A stretch of 64,000 nt of DNA from Euleptes europaea (taxonomy: Eukaryota; Chordata; Lepidosauria; Squamata; Sphaerodactylidae): assembly GCF_029931775.1 (NCBI RefSeq), contig NC_079328.1, forward strand, positions 8,050,501 through 8,114,500. Reading direction: 5' to 3'. Positions 1-12,826 of this stretch are shown piece after piece. Made by a program: the position numbers and the translations under genes. Below the pieces are notes generated by a model that was given only the letters and a program-made list of their open reading frames with translations, made no database searches and was not told where the DNA came from. Positions within the stretch are counted from its first letter, which is position 1, and each line of letters opens with the position of its first letter.

Positions 1-65
1 CCCAAATCCTCAGGAATTTCCTAACCCAGAATTGGCAGCCCTACTTTGTAGGCTATTTCCTGCTT

Positions 66-250
66 CCCTTAAGAGGATTTGCCATGACCTCCCTCCTGAC
101 CTGGGAGCCCTGGGTTCAAATCCCCATTCCGTCTTGAAACTTGCTGGACGGCTTCATGCTCTCAGTTTAACCTACCTCACAGGGTTGTTGCACAAATAAA
201 ATGGGGAACCTTGGGAGGAAAGTGGGATTACTGGAAAAAATGCATTTGGT
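66..250 (+). repeat. SINE fragment
   Basis: CTGGGTTCAAATCCCC looks like a pol III B box, and CCTCACAGGGTTGTTGC with AAATGGGG resembles the tail of the SINE type at 34568 in sense orientation. Bases 1-44 are the antisense end of a GTTGCCAACTCC-type repeat. Confidence 0.5.
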
Positions 251-254
251 AATG

Positions 255-3200
255 GACCGAGTGACTTTGTTTACTCCCATTTATCTAGATTCTACCTCCC
301 CCTATCCGGGGGTGGACTGGCATTTTAACTTACCAGGGAAGTTGCCAGGGTTAACTTACCAGGGTTGCTAACAGGCACGAGCGAGTGGAGCCAGGTGCCC
401 CCTGCAATGCCAGCAGAATGGAAGGGTCCACTTGGCTTGGACCCAGGCCATAGCAGTGATACCAGTGGCCATAGTCCAGGTCCAAGCCAAACCAGATCCG
501 CCAGTATCCCGGAGGCCCCTTAGCCCAGCTTCCTCCAGGGCTGCTTTAATATCCCAGCCTGCCACTGCCCCCAGTCCACCCAAGCGATCTGCCAGGCGCC
601 GCCCTTCAGCTCCCGCGTCTCTGGTCTCAGCCCAGTAACCCTTCTGCACCATTAAGTGTTGTCCAGCTTGTGCGACTGCCACACACCCCTCCAGTCCAGA
701 ATTTCCACCGTCACATCAGGCCCATAGAAATGCCTCTCATTTGAACCAGTTCACGCAGTTTGCTGCCAGTCATCACAGGATGGCACATAGGCCTTTGCAA
801 TTTGGCTCTGTGGTCTCATGTGCATGTCAGGAAAAACGGTCAAACCCAAAGGCTGGTTTGCACATGCGCCTACGTTGCTTGAATTCTCATCCTCAAGCAA
901 TCCAATTTTATGTGGGAGCTTATGTGGAAATAAATCCCACCAGGTTCCAAAGAGTTTACTTACCAGATCCCCTGGGAGCCTACAGAGCTAGTCAAGTCAT
1001 TTCCATGCAGAATTTGGGTTGGATATTAATGGGGTAAGGGGGGGAGCAGAGGCTATGGTGCCCCTTGGTAGTCCTGTGGTGGAGAAAAGGTTAATTGCTA
1101 CCCACTTGTTCCAGGGTCCCTCGGCTGAAGCTTTTTCCTCAAGAAAAACAGCAAGTGATGGATTTTCTTTCAGAAATTTCAGTTGTGCCCTAAATTGCAA
1201 AATTGTTGTTGCCACGATCCCTATCCTAGAGACAGAAAAGATTTGCTTGTATTGTGCAAGTTGGTTCTGGGCACAGAGTTCAGATTCCTGTCTTCCCAAA
1301 CAAACAAAAAGACTTATGTGTCACCTTAAAGATTTATCACATTGTGTGCAGCATAAGCTTTTGAAAAATTATTTTTAAAACACTGCAAAGGAAGGGTTGA
1401 AAATGTGTAGGCAAGAGGTGGTGAGATCTCCATATCCAGAAGGGAGCAGGTGCTTTTCTACTGATCCAGGGTTAGGATTTGCAAGTGAGAATGGAGGAAT
1501 GCGGGACCTTCTGCTGGTTTGCCCAGGAAAAGCAAAGTTGGGAAGCCTTCCTTTCCCTAGGGCTGCTTCGCTTCACTCTTGGTCTTTCACCCAGTTGCTC
1601 AGGCAGCTTGTCAGCAAGAGTCTGTTTCTGTGTCTCAGCAAAGGTCTCACAGAAACTAACTTCAGTAAGTGTTTTCTTCCAATTATTTTGTCTCCCGTGG
1701 CACAGCGTCTCTTGGAAAATTCCAGGCCACCTGGTATCACCAGACTTTTACGCCTCTGAGAACTTTCTAACATTTCCCACGGAGTCAATCTGTTGTTCAG
1801 CCAATTAGTATTTCAAGAATCAGCTATAAATATTCAGTAATTGCCTGACCCCTTTATTTCATTTTTTATTTCAGACTGGTAAAGAAATACCAGTCTTTTG
1901 GCCAAGGTTGCTGGGACCTGCTGGGTTTCGGGAACAGCCTGGTAGAATTGGTTGGATCCGTAAGAAAAGCTTGGCAGAGTCACCTGGGGTTTTCTGAGTG
2001 TTGGGACCTCAGTAGTAGTTGCTTGATCAAAGACGGTTTTGCTAGTCAACAATTAAAATACTTTCACTTTGTAAACCAGATAATTGTTTGGACACTATTT
2101 GTTTGTACAGACCTATATTTTCCTACATCCAATCCTTTCATGAGGAAGAGTCCTAAATCTTCCTTTTCCTGTGCAAGAGACCTGCACATGGGATTGTCTC
2201 TATGAGCCGAATACCTGTCATTAAGATTATTTGTGTGAGGTGTGTGGCGGGAGAACTCCTTTGGGAGTGCTTTGTCAGTGAATAATGGGCTTAATTGGCT
2301 CCTAGAGACCCAGGCCATTTAAAATCAAGCCAGCAAGTCTCTGTACACAAGTCTCTGTATCAGTGGTCTTCTCCTGCATAGCCTTTTCTGAGCCCTGTTT
2401 CTTGGTCATAATAAAATGTGACTGAAGATTAAGAAAGTAGGTTGGAACACTGGAAGCTGGACTTGATATTCTGATATCTACACCCCTCTTCCCAGAGCAA
2501 GGAGAAGTGCTGGGTTGGTGCTAACCTGGGTTGGTGTAGCGCCATTGCGGAAGAACCTCTTGAGGAGGTGTAGGGAATTGTGTTGTCAGGTAACCTTATC
2601 TAAGCTTAGAGCATATTGGCAGCTAGGATCCATCCAAGTGGCTGCAGGATCAATTCCTCGTAGACTTCACCCTTCCTCATAGGGGAGTGTCAGGTGCAAG
2701 CCCTAGAACTTAATTCAGCAGGATTGCCAGGTGATGCTCATAATGGGAGGCTCAGCCTAAGCTGGACAAAAAAGGAAGAACAGTAGTAAGTGGAGCTGTT
2801 GGTGGCCATTGTGGCTAGAAGCCGCCCCCAGCCACAAGGGACGTGAGAAAGTGACTTTATGTATATGGTGGTTTGTTTTCTTTTCTGCAATTAAAGTATA
2901 TTTGTGTTACCATGGTACCTTGCCTTGCTGAGCTCCCATTGACCACCCAAATCCATAAAAGGAGTCCTTGCCTCAGGCAAGAACAACCTCTGGCATAACA
3001 GTTGGTTCTCTAAGAACACCAGAGACCCAATGGTGTTTTTGTGGTATTTGCTTTATTTGTTTAGTGAATAAACAATACAGGTGTACAAAAAGCACCTTTA
3101 GTGGTAGATAACAGGCAGGAGAACAGAGGCACGATCCCACATCCCCAGGAGAGAAATCCTGAACCTCCTAGGTGCTCCAGCCAGATCCCAGAAGTGGCCG

Positions 3201-3300
3201 TCTACTCCTCTAACCATTCACAAGCGACAGCGAACATAAGTATAATCTGTGTACAATGTACACTTGATTTTTCTTTATACATTCAATGCACGTACAGCCG
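255..3300. other. Unassigned stretch
   Basis: Only short open frames without recognisable domains occur. About 2520-3000 has an LTR-like look (a late AATTAAA region and TTGGTTCTCTAAGAACACC near 3000), but no partner copy was found. Nothing else could be assigned. Confidence 0.4.
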
Positions 3301-4136
3301 ACTGTGTGATTGAAACCTTGCATAGTTGGAAGGGACCACCAGGGTCATCTAGTCCAACCCCCTGACAATGCAGGAAATTTACAACCACCCCCAGTGACCC
3401 CCACTACATGCCCAGAAGATGACCAAGATGTGTTCCCTCTCATCATCTGCTTAAGGTTATAGAATCAGCATTGCTGACAGATGGCCATCTAAACCCTTCT
3501 TAAAAACCTCCAGGGAAGGAGAGCTTATCACCTCCTGAGGAAGCCTGTTCCACTGAGGAGCTGCTCTAACTGTTAGAAAATTCTTCCTAACGTCTAGACG
3601 GAAACTCTTTTGATTTAATTTCAACCTGTTGGTGCTGGTCCAACCTTCTGGGGCAACAGAAAATAACTTGGCACCCTCCTCTTTGTGACAGCCCTTCAAG
3701 TACTTGAAGATGGTTATCATATCCCCTCTCAGTCTTCTCTTCAGGCTAAACATACCCAGCTCCTTCAACCTTTCCTCATATGATTTGATCTCCAGACCCC
3801 TCACCATCTTTGTTGCCTTCCTCTGGACACGTTCCAGCTTGTCTACATCTTTCTTAAATTGCGGTGCCCAAAACTGAACACAGTACTTTCGGTGAGGTCT
3901 AACCACAGCAGAGTAAAGCGATATCATCGCTTCACATGATCTGGACACTAGACTTCTGTTGATGCAGCCCAAGACCGCATTTGCCTTTTTAGCTACTGCA
4001 TCACACTGCTGACTCATGTTCACTGTTGGGTCTACTAAGACCCCAAGATCCTTTTCACACGCACTACTGCTCAGACAAGTCTCCCCCATCCTATAGTTAT
4101 GCATTTTATTTTTCCTACCTAAATGTAGAACTTTAC

Positions 4137-4574
4137 TTCATCCCAGTTCTTCGGAATACCCCCTCCACGTGGTCTGCCTGCCTATACATATTATCTGACA
4201 ACTCCTCGTCTCTGTAGAGCTTTTTGCTTGGCTAGATTGAATGCTAACCCTTCTATGGTAATGCAGGGCAGAATTCTGAATATACCATACTCAGACAGGA
4301 TCTGCCCTTGCTCTTCTGGCTCTATTGACTCATTAGCCCATGCCCTTTTGGAATGCCGCTTTTACGAGGAACTTCGATCGCACTATATTTCCCCCCTTTT
4401 AATATACAAATCCAATGCCTCTGTGACTGACATAATGCCTTTTTTACTAAGCGATAGGGACCCCAAGGCTACATTGTCAGTGGCAAGATTTGTTTCAGTC
4501 CTTATATTCCTCCAACACTAGATATATGCTGCTCAAGATCAGTTGATCAAGGAGCTTCTAAGGGATAAAAGGAA
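4137..4574 (+). mobile_element. LINE 3' fragment inserted in CR1
   Basis: The 10-base sequence AGAACTTTAC occurs at 4127-4136 and 4575-4584, and the CR1 reads on smoothly if one copy and the insert are removed. The insert encodes a C-terminal zinc-type domain on the + strand (CPC, then H and C, then FYEELR), the usual end of another non-LTR retrotransposon family. It is 5'-truncated. Confidence 0.8.
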
Positions 4575-5639
4575 AGAACTTTACATTTTTCTGTGTTGAA
4601 GTGCATTTTATTAGTTTTAGCCCAGTTCTCCAGCCTGTAAAGATCATCTTGTATCTTGGCTCTGTCTTCTACTGTATTTGCTACCCCTCCCAATTTAGTA
4701 TCATCTGCAAATTTAATAAGCATCCCCTCTAGTCCTTCATCCAAATCATTTATAAAGATGTTGAACAACACAGGGCCCAGGACAGATCACTGAGGCACTC
4801 CACTAGTCACTTCTCTTCAAGTGGATGAGGAACCATTAACAAGCACTCTTTGAGTATGATCTGTCAACTAGTTACAGATCCACCTAACAGTAATAGGATC
4901 TAAACCACATTTTCCCAACCGCATCTTTCCAGGAAGGAAGGCTCTCCTCCTCCAAGCCCTGACAGATGCTTAGTCAGAGCAAGTTCCTAACACTGAAGCC
5001 CGTTTGGGAGCAGGTATCCTGCCAGCACAGTCCATACCAACCTGTGGGCTATCTCACATGGCTCTCCATTTGCATTCTGATGCTAGTCCTCACTGTTTCT
5101 TTGTTCTGGTGAAGACAGACACAGTGCAATGCTATGCGCACTTCCTCGAGTCGAAGCACGTTGATCTCAGTGTGCTTAGACTGAAGGAACTCTATATAGG
5201 ACTGCACTGTAAGTGAGCTCAATTCTGTGGGTCCCTTGCTGTTTCTGTTCTCCTGGTATCTCTTATCTTTTCTCTTGGCACAAGCCAGGAAAAGTCAAGG
5301 GCAGCTCTGCTTTCGTTGCAGTCCTCCAAGCCACTCCAGTGAATGGGATTTCATATGTATGCAAAACAGTCTTCTGCCCCCCCCCCCACACTTCGGTTCA
5401 TTGTTAGCTCTTAAAATATCAAACCAGTGCCAATACAAAGACACACTCTGCCGATTAATTTATTTATAAGCGGTGTCCTGTCATCAGAGTTGTCAGCTGT
5501 TTCTGACATGTTGCTGGAGGGTGATCTAGTTTATGTCAAGAAAATTAACTGGCGTGCTCTGGGTGAAGCCGATGCAATTTTTTTCCCTCTCAGAAAGAAT
5601 AATGACATTAAATGACTATCGGATGCTCTCTTTTTTTTT

Positions 5640-6092
5640 TCAGTTTCAGTTTTTTCAGCTAGGAGAATGCAGCCGAATCCTGCCTGAATTTCCTGCTGAG
5701 ATTCTGAGAGAAATGGTGAAAATAAACTTAATCCGTAAATTGACTTTCTTGCATTTAAGGCACAGCCGTATGTGTGGGCTGCAGAAAGAACTGGATGGAG
5801 ATCGATTCCAGAGTGGAACAATTGTAGGATGAATATCAGAGGGGTAACCAAGTTAAGTTGTGTCAAAAGGTTATCAAGATCAGAATGGGGGTGTCCCTGT
5901 AAATTGGGTGAAGTCGAGTCTATTGTGCACGTTTTCTTCGGATGCTCTTTCTATGAGGAAGCAAGATTTAAGCTAATTTCCCCTCTCCTTAATCTTACAA
6001 AGGACAGCTCTAAGGAAGGGAGGTTGAGAAATTCCATTTGCAGAAGCCAGGCTGATTTTCCTTCGGCAGGTTTTGTTCCTCTATATGCCTAA
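5640..6092 (+). mobile_element. LINE 3' fragment, same terminal-domain type
   Basis: The + strand shows the C-terminal pattern CPCKLGEVESIVHVFFGC and FYEEARFKLISPLL, related to the fragment at 4137-4574. The boundaries are unclear and the copy is degraded. Confidence 0.6.
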
Positions 6093-7479
6093 AAATTCTA
6101 TCTTTATTACAGTTTCTACTAATTTGCCTGGAACAAACGTTACGCTGCCCAGCCAGTAACTCCCTGGATCCCCTCTGGACACCTTTTTAAAAAATCTGTG
6201 TAACATTTGCTACTGTCCAGTCTTCTGGTATGTGTGGCTGAATTTAGTGATAGTTTACATATATGGGTTAGTAGATCAACAATCCCTAAGACTTACTGAT
6301 TTTGAATTTCCCCAGTAGGTCTAGAACTTCATCTCTTGTCACCTCAGTTTGACTCGGTTCTTCAGACTCCTTTCCTGAAAATAATGGCTGTGCAATGGGT
6401 ACAAGCCCCACCCTTTCCACCGTGAACACAGAAGCAAAGAATTCATTGATAGAGCTCTCAATTGCCCCGTATTGGGAGGCACCTGGCAACCCTATTTATT
6501 GAGCTTCTCTGCCATCTCCCTTTAGCAATCCCTTTATTCCTTGGTCATCCAAAGGCCCAACTGCTTCTCTGGTGCTTTCCTGCTCTGGAAATATTTTAAG
6601 AAATGTTTATTGTTTGTCTTGATGTTTTTAACACCCCACTCTTCAAACTCTCTTTTTGTATGCCTAATTATTGACTTACATTTCTTTTTCCAGAGCCTGA
6701 AGTGCAGGCTCATTGAAGCAGCCCTTACACTTTTAAAAAGAAGCCTCTTTACTTTTTATAGCTTCCTTGACTTGCACTAACTGTGTAGGAATTCTTTTAG
6801 ACTTGGCAGTGCCTTCCTAACCTAGGAAATGCATTCTATCTGGGCTTCAATTAGTGTGGTTTTAAATAGCTTCCAAGCATCCTCTAGGGATTTGACTCTC
6901 TTGTGTTTCCCTTTCAGCTTCCTTTTAACTATTCCCCTCATTTTTGTAAAGTTCCCTCTTTTGAAATCAAAGGTTACAGTTTTGGACTTTAGGGGTAACT
7001 TTCCCATTGACATGAATGCTGAACTTAAAGGCATCAGGGTCACTGTTTCAGATTGGTGCAACAACCTCTGCATCTCTCGCCAGGTCTTGGAGCTCCGCTC
7101 AGAGCCAAGCCCAACATCACTACCCCACCCCCGTTGGCTCTGTGACCAGCTGTTCCAGTGCACAGTCATTTATGACGTCTAGGAATCCCATTTCTACACC
7201 ATGAGTCGAGCACAGGTTTACCACGTCAAAGTGAGGGTAGCTGAAACCTCCCAGTTATCGTAATATTATCTGCTTTAGTTACCTCCCTTCTTTCATTCTC
7301 CATCTCAAGGTTAGCCTCAAGTGTTTGATGAGGTAAGCGATAGCACACCCATACTTTTAAGTAACCCTGAGTGCCCGTTATCTCCACCCATATCTGAAAT
7401 CGTGCAGTTTTTCATTATTCCCGCAAACCTACGGCTTCAGCCTTGACAAAGGTAACATATGAATCAATGGCTTTATGGA

Positions 7480-7706
7480 GGGTTGCCAACTTTGGGCTGG
7501 GAAATTCCTGGAGATTTTGGGGGTGGATCCTGGGGAGGGGAGGTTTTGGGGAGGGAAAGGACATCAACAGAGTCTAATGCCATTCAGTCCACCCTCCAAA
7601 GCATCCATTTTCTCCAGGGGAACTCTCCAGGGAAATTGATTTTAGTAGTTTGGCAATCAGATGTACTTCCAGGATAACTCCAGGCCTCACCGAAGTTGGC
7701 AACTCT
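7480..7706 (+). repeat. GGTTGCCAACTCC-type short repeat
   Basis: It runs from GGTTGCCAACTTTGGGCTGG to GAAGTTGGCAACTCT, so its ends are inverted copies of TTGCCAAC. The body has CCTGGAGATTTTGGGGGTGG. The family is very common in squamates; whether it is a SINE or MITE is not settled. Confidence 0.75.
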
Positions 7707-7709
7707 AGT

Positions 7710-8740
7710 TTGTGTCTAGAATAAATCTAAGAACAAATGGAACAAAAATGGCAACAGTTTTTTTTAATGCTTAGAGGTGTCTTACATCACACATCTAGAG
7801 AAAACAGATGACTTAAAGTCATGCAAGGCTCATACAGTTGTGTCTATATAAAACAGCCACATCATAACCATCTAACCCTCTGAGACCATCTTATTTTTTT
7901 CTGAAAAATAATTTTATAAATTGCATTTTATCTTTCAATGCAGACTAGGTAGGAAAGGGGGTAACATGTATGCTTCCTTATGTATAATGTCATTTACATA
8001 AGCTAGTCTTTTCTTTATAGTGATTAATGTGGTGCTTTAAAATAGTTCATGAGACTTTTGGTTTCCATGTGCCTGCTTTAAGTAATGCCCCCCACAGTGC
8101 AGCAAACGTAACCAAGGTTCAAGTAAAGAGTGCACAAACCTAGGGTTCATATGTGTGCTTTGTTCTTCCCAGGTTAAACCATGTTTAGGATTTGTATTTG
8201 TATTTATCTAAAGCATTTTATGCTGTTTTTCCACCTAGCTTACAGTGCCCAAGGCAATGAACAGTCAAAAATGTTAAAGATAAACTTTAAAAATGCATTT
8301 ATATTAAACAAAAACCATTAAACAAACAGTGGAAGGAAAATTAACTCTGGTTCACTTCCACAGCTGCATTAATCAGTCACAAGTTAAATTTTTAATGGAA
8401 ATTCTCTGAAAGAGAAAGAAGGAGGAGCGCAGAGCAGGTTTGCGCCCACTGGTTAAGTCTGCCTTCTGAACGAAGAAGTTTGTAAACGGAGGAGCGAAAA
8501 CGTCCTGAAATAGAGAGGAGGGGGTCCGTCAGGGAGATAATGATACATTTTCCCCTGCACCAAATTCAACACCATGCAGGGAATGGCGAGTCCTCCTCTA
8601 CACTTAGGCCCTGAGACACAAGAAAGGGGTTGATTCTGGGGAAAGGAGCCAAGTGGGCGGAATATCTGACCCAAAAAATGAATTGCTGAGGGAACAGCAG
8701 TCTGGGCTCAAAGACAGTAGGTAACAATTCTGTCTTTCCT
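7710..8740. other. Unassigned stretch
   Basis: The sequence is mostly AT-rich. About 8190-8340 resembles a degraded LINE 3' tail (TTGTATTTGTATTTATC, then AAACAAAAACC). No gene is seen. Confidence 0.35.
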
Positions 8741-8741
8741 A

Positions 8742-9137
8742 GAGTTGCCAGCTCTGGCTGGGAAATACCTGGAGATTTGCGGGGTGAAGCCTAAGGACGG
8801 TGGGGTTTAGGGAGGGACCTCAGTAGGATGCAATGCCACAGAGTACACCTGCCAAAGTGGCCATTTTCTCCAGGTAAACTGATCTCTGTTGCCTGGAGAT
8901 CAGTTGTAATCCTGGGAGATCTCCAGCCACCCTCTGGAGGTTGGTAACCCTAGCAGCTGATCCTAGGGTTGCCAATTCCAGGTTGGGAAATACCTGAAGA
9001 TTTTGGGGGTGGGTATGATGCCATAGAGTCCACCTTCTAAAACAGCCATTTTCTCCAGGGGAACTGATCTCTGTCGTCTGGAGCTCAGGTGTAGTTCTGG
9101 GAGGTCTCTAGGCCCCACCTGGAGATTGGCAGCCCTA
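8742..9137 (+). repeat. Two GGTTGCCAACTCC-type repeats in tandem
   Basis: Copies at 8742-8952 and 8966-9137 both run from GTTGCCA through ATTTTCTCCAGG to TTGG-AACCCTAG-type ends. Confidence 0.75.
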
Positions 9138-9449
9138 GATGACCATGCAAGGGAGCAGCATGATGATCCAAGCACCAAAGTCCAAAATGCTCCCCCAGTC
9201 AGAAGCAGTCCTTAGAACCTTCTCAACAGTTAAAGTCTACTGGTGAGCAAAGGGCTACTTGAAAGAGAGGCCCAACTCATAGGGGACAGGAAACGTGCTC
9301 CGGTTGGAGAGCTGCCTGCCGGGGCATAAAGGTGAACAAAGAGGGGAGTTGGTCTGCCTCCGGAAGGCCTGCGCAAGTGGCAGGGTTGGGCTGAAAGCCC
9401 CTTGCTGGAGGCTACCTCAGGAGGCAGTACTGAACACAGCACTCCAGGT

Positions 9450-10073
9450 GAGGTCTTTGCCCTGGTTAGACCTCACCTAGAGTACTGTGTTCAGTTTTGG
9501 GCACCGCAATTTAAGAAAGATGTAGACAAGATGGAACCTGTCCAGAGGAGGGCAACAAAGATGGTGAGGGGTCTCGAGACCAAGTCCCACTAGGAAAGGT
9601 TGAAGGAGCTGCGTATGTTTAGCCTGAAGAGGAGAAGACCGAGAGGTGATATGATAACCATCTTCAAGTACTTGAAGGGCTGTCATAGAGAGGATGGTGC
9701 CGAGTTGTTTTCTGTTGCCCCAGAAGGTTGGACCAGCACCAACAGGTTGAAATTAAATCAAAAGAGTTTCCATCTAGACATTCGGAAGAATTTTCTAACA
9801 GTTAGAGCGGTTCCTCAATGGAACAGGCTTCCTCGGGAGGTGGTAAGCTCTCCTTCCCTGGAGGTTTTTACACAGAGGCTAGATGGCCATCTGTCAGCAA
9901 TGCTGATTCTATGACCTTAAGCAGATCATGAGAGGGAGGGCATCTTGGCTATCCTCTGGGCATGGAGTAGGGGTCACTGGGGGTGTGTGGGGGAGGTAGT
10001 TGTGAATTTCCTGCATTGTGCAGGGGATTGGACTAGATGACCCTAGTAGTCCTTTCCAACTCTATGATTCTAG
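9450..10073 (+). mobile_element. CR1-type LINE 3' end
   Basis: The + strand encodes the CR1 C-terminal region ([19 protein letters not shown], then MFSLKRRRPRGDMI) and continues into the CR1 tail ending TCTATGATTCT. It closely matches the antisense copy at 3310-4104. It is 5'-truncated. Confidence 0.85.
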
Positions 10074-10079
10074 GCAGAA

Positions 10080-11190
10080 CTGCCAAAGCCACAGTGGCCT
10101 CCAGGCAAACGGTCTTGGTGGTTCCCTTTACCTCAGCCAGGTCCAACCAGCCATTGTATGGAAACAAATCACCTGAGTTGGCCAGCTGTGTGGGGGTTCA
10201 GGGTGACCAAGGCCCCCAGAAATTTATCCCCATAGTCCCCCCTTTTAGCAGCCCTGGTAAGCAAGATACCACAATTATGACAGAATCTAAATTCAATAGA
10301 ATTGAACTTGCAAATGAATTGTAGGTCAGTGGCTTCTTACAATAGCCTCCTTTTGAATTCTTCTTGCTGAATCTGGTGACTTTGAAGCTAGCAGCAAAGA
10401 GAGAGACAGAGAGATGTTATCTCAGGCATTTGGGGTATTGCAAAGAACGGTGTATTATTATGTGAAAATCTCTGGGTGATTTATTCTTTTTATTTTCTTT
10501 ATGATGTCACATCTCCCATCCTTCTTCCAAAGAAGGCTGAGTGAAGAGAATGGATTCCTCCCCATTTTATTATCACAAAAAATACAGACAACTATTGCCA
10601 AAAGCTAAGCTGATAATCTTACCATCTTCTTTGCTCTTTGTATTTAATCCGTCATTTGAGTCATGTCGTGTTCCCATGTACCGCCTTGTGAAAACCTCTA
10701 GCCATCTCCTGCCCAGACGGCCATGACCTTCTCCTATCTGGCCTTCCGTTGCAACTCCTCAGGTCTTTCATTCCCGTTTCTCTTGTCATTCTGACCCTGT
10801 GGCATCTTCTTTAAATTCACAGGCTAGCTTCTTATCTGTTTCCTTCTCAAAGACAAACTCCTTCGCCTGAACCTTGTGGGGAGAGTTCATGATTGAACCT
10901 GAAACAGAGATATTTAGATATCTCAGTCCTTGAGGGAGCCCCTATTATGGCAAGTTTTCATGGCTCCCTTGAACACACATGTAGGGGAAGGGACTTGAGT
11001 TTGGGTTTAAACTTGAAATGTAATATTTCCAAATTTTATTCCATTATCTCAATGTTCAATGGCATTTCCTCATGACAAACAGAATGTCACATGACCAACT
11101 TTCCATGCTTCTATTCCCTGAACACCTTGAGGATAATTTTACTATACTTCAACTTCTCTTTATCTCAGATCAGATGTATGATAAAATTCC
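10080..11190. other. Unassigned stretch
   Basis: No coding domain, RNA gene or clear repeat was recognised between the CR1 end and the hAT-like element. Confidence 0.35.
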
Positions 11191-11850
11191 CCTACTGAAG
11201 GGGTTCCAAAGTTGGTCCCATGGGCACCAGCCTGCCAACATCTTTCCTGGTGCCCATCAAGGCCATTTATGCAGGGTCGATTTTGATGCTCTCTCGAAGC
11301 TCCGTTTTTAAATCCGACCTTTAAAATGACTATTCACTGTCCCGATGCAAGAGGAGAAAGTCAAACAAATTCCACCCCCCACTCGCCTGCTCCTTCGTTC
11401 CTTCGTTTGCATAGCCATTACCAATCATTGTTTGCATAGCTAACCCGCGGCTGCGATTCTTCATGCTTCCTTGAGTGGATGCTTCGAGGCGGAGACGGAA
11501 CAATTTAAAAAGGTTGCGTTAAAGGGGCTCTTAAGAAATGCGAAGCAGGTATGCGCAGGCTTTGCAGTGACTTCTGGAATGATGGGTCAGTGTGAAGAAC
11601 TCAAAAAAATATGCGGGCACTTCAGCCTGCAACGCACTACTAATTACCAAGCATAAATGGCCCAAGTGTTTCTAGCTGAGGCAGCCACCCCCCACCACGG
11701 ATCTAGGCTGGTGATCCTGCCGCTGGCTTGCCAGCTGAGGCAACCATGCCCCCGCTCCTGACTGGGGCTGGTGAGGCATGGCCCAGCCCGACCAAGAGAC
11801 ATTTATGTCATATCCGGCCCTCATAACAAATAAATTCGACACCCCTGTTC
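11190..11850. mobile_element. Non-autonomous hAT-like element, host of a nested MITE
   Basis: The left part (about 11195-11260) has CCATGGGCACC and CTGGTGCCCATCAA; the right part runs from 11663 and ends near CGACACCCCTG at 11850. The left part is related to copies at 29945-30290 and 35625-35935. No coding capacity is seen. Confidence 0.55.
11261..11662. mobile_element. 402-bp MITE with 12-bp perfect ends
   Basis: The ends are GGCCATTTATGC and GCATAAATGGCC, exact inverse copies. The element is flanked by CAA at 11258-11260 and 11663-11665, fitting a 3-bp target duplication as in PIF/Harbinger. It interrupts the hAT-like element, and the empty site GTGCCCATCAAGTGTTTC can be read across it. 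Confidence 0.8.
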
Positions 11851-12530
11851 CAGGTGTTGCAACAGTTCAGTCATTTCCCTGTGAAACAACTCCAAGGTGC
11901 TACGAATTCCAAAAGGTAATCTGTGGAAAAAAATATCTCCCAAACTGTGTGTGAATATTTAGCACTGTCTGGATCCAACCAGATCTGCCAGTATCCATTT
12001 GTGGCATCCAGGAGTGAAAACATGCAAGCTAGTCATGGGAGAATATCATCCATGGTGGGAAGAATGTTATTGTCTCATTTTATTGCTTTATTCAGCTGTT
12101 TCAGGTCTACACATATATGTACAGTGTGATCGTTTTTTGGTACTGGCACCATTAAGGCAAACCAGTGTGTAGGTTCTGTAACTGGTTCTATAGCGCCACG
12201 TTTGACCATCCTATCCAGTTCTGCTTTTACTTCTTTGAGCCTTATCTGTATTGGTGCAGTCTTCAAGGTTCCTATCTCATTTTGAGGCTCCACAGGCAGA
12301 TCTAGGTGGTGCACCAAGCCCATTGCAATGGCGCTATCAGTGCTCAGTAGGGTATTAGTCTGGGCACGAAGCACATACGCTTCAAACTCATAATCTTTTC
12401 CTTTGTTTTGGGTATGACCCTGGAAACACCTGCACAGTTTAAATTGTGTCTTTTAGGTCAGGTAAGGATTGCGGATGTCTCTGGGAGGCTGGGTGGGTTA
12501 TTGAAACATCTATAGACCGACTCTGGGATT

Positions 12531-12826
12531 AGAAGAAGAGTTGGTTTTTATATGCCGACTTTCTCTACCACTTAAGGAAGACTCAAACTGGCTTACAATC
12601 ACCTTCCCTTCCCCTCCCCACAACAGACACCCTGTGAGGTGGGTGAGGCTGAGAGAGAATGACTTGCCCAAGGTCACCCAGCTGGCTTCATATGTAGGAA
12701 TGGGGAAACAAATCCAGTTCACCAGATTAGTATCCACCACTCATGTGGAAGAATGGGGAATAAAACCGGGTCCAAACCAAATCCATCACTCCAAACCACT
12801 GCTCTTAACCACTACACCATGCTGGA
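12531..12826 (-). repeat. tRNA-derived SINE, antisense, in Gypsy fossil
   Basis: The antisense tail AGAAGAAGAGTTGGTTTTTA is followed by the body and, at the right end, CTTAACCACTACACCATGCT, the complement of the pol III A-box region. It is nearly full length. Confidence 0.85.

Larger units (their letters stand above)
3310..7430 (-). mobile_element. CR1-type LINE, antisense, interrupted
   Basis: The 3' end (about 3310-3450) carries the CR1 tail resembling TAGTTGGAAGGGACC. On the - strand 4104-3457 encodes the C-terminal part, including LGMFSLKRRLRGDMITIFKY, and 4771-4590 encodes the RT segment [10 protein letters not shown]. More 5' CR1 sequence resumes at about 6100-7330, including a piece reading VTRDEVLDLLGKF. 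It is a non-functional copy. An unrelated LINE piece sits at 4137-4574, and 4915-6090 is largely foreign to CR1. Confidence 0.85.

Noticed and set aside
368-682. Minus-strand frame with CWHCRGHLAPLARAC, as a zinc-knuckle gag fragment
   Set aside because: The spacing does not fit the usual C-x2-C-x4-H-x4-C knuckle and no other part of such an element is nearby.
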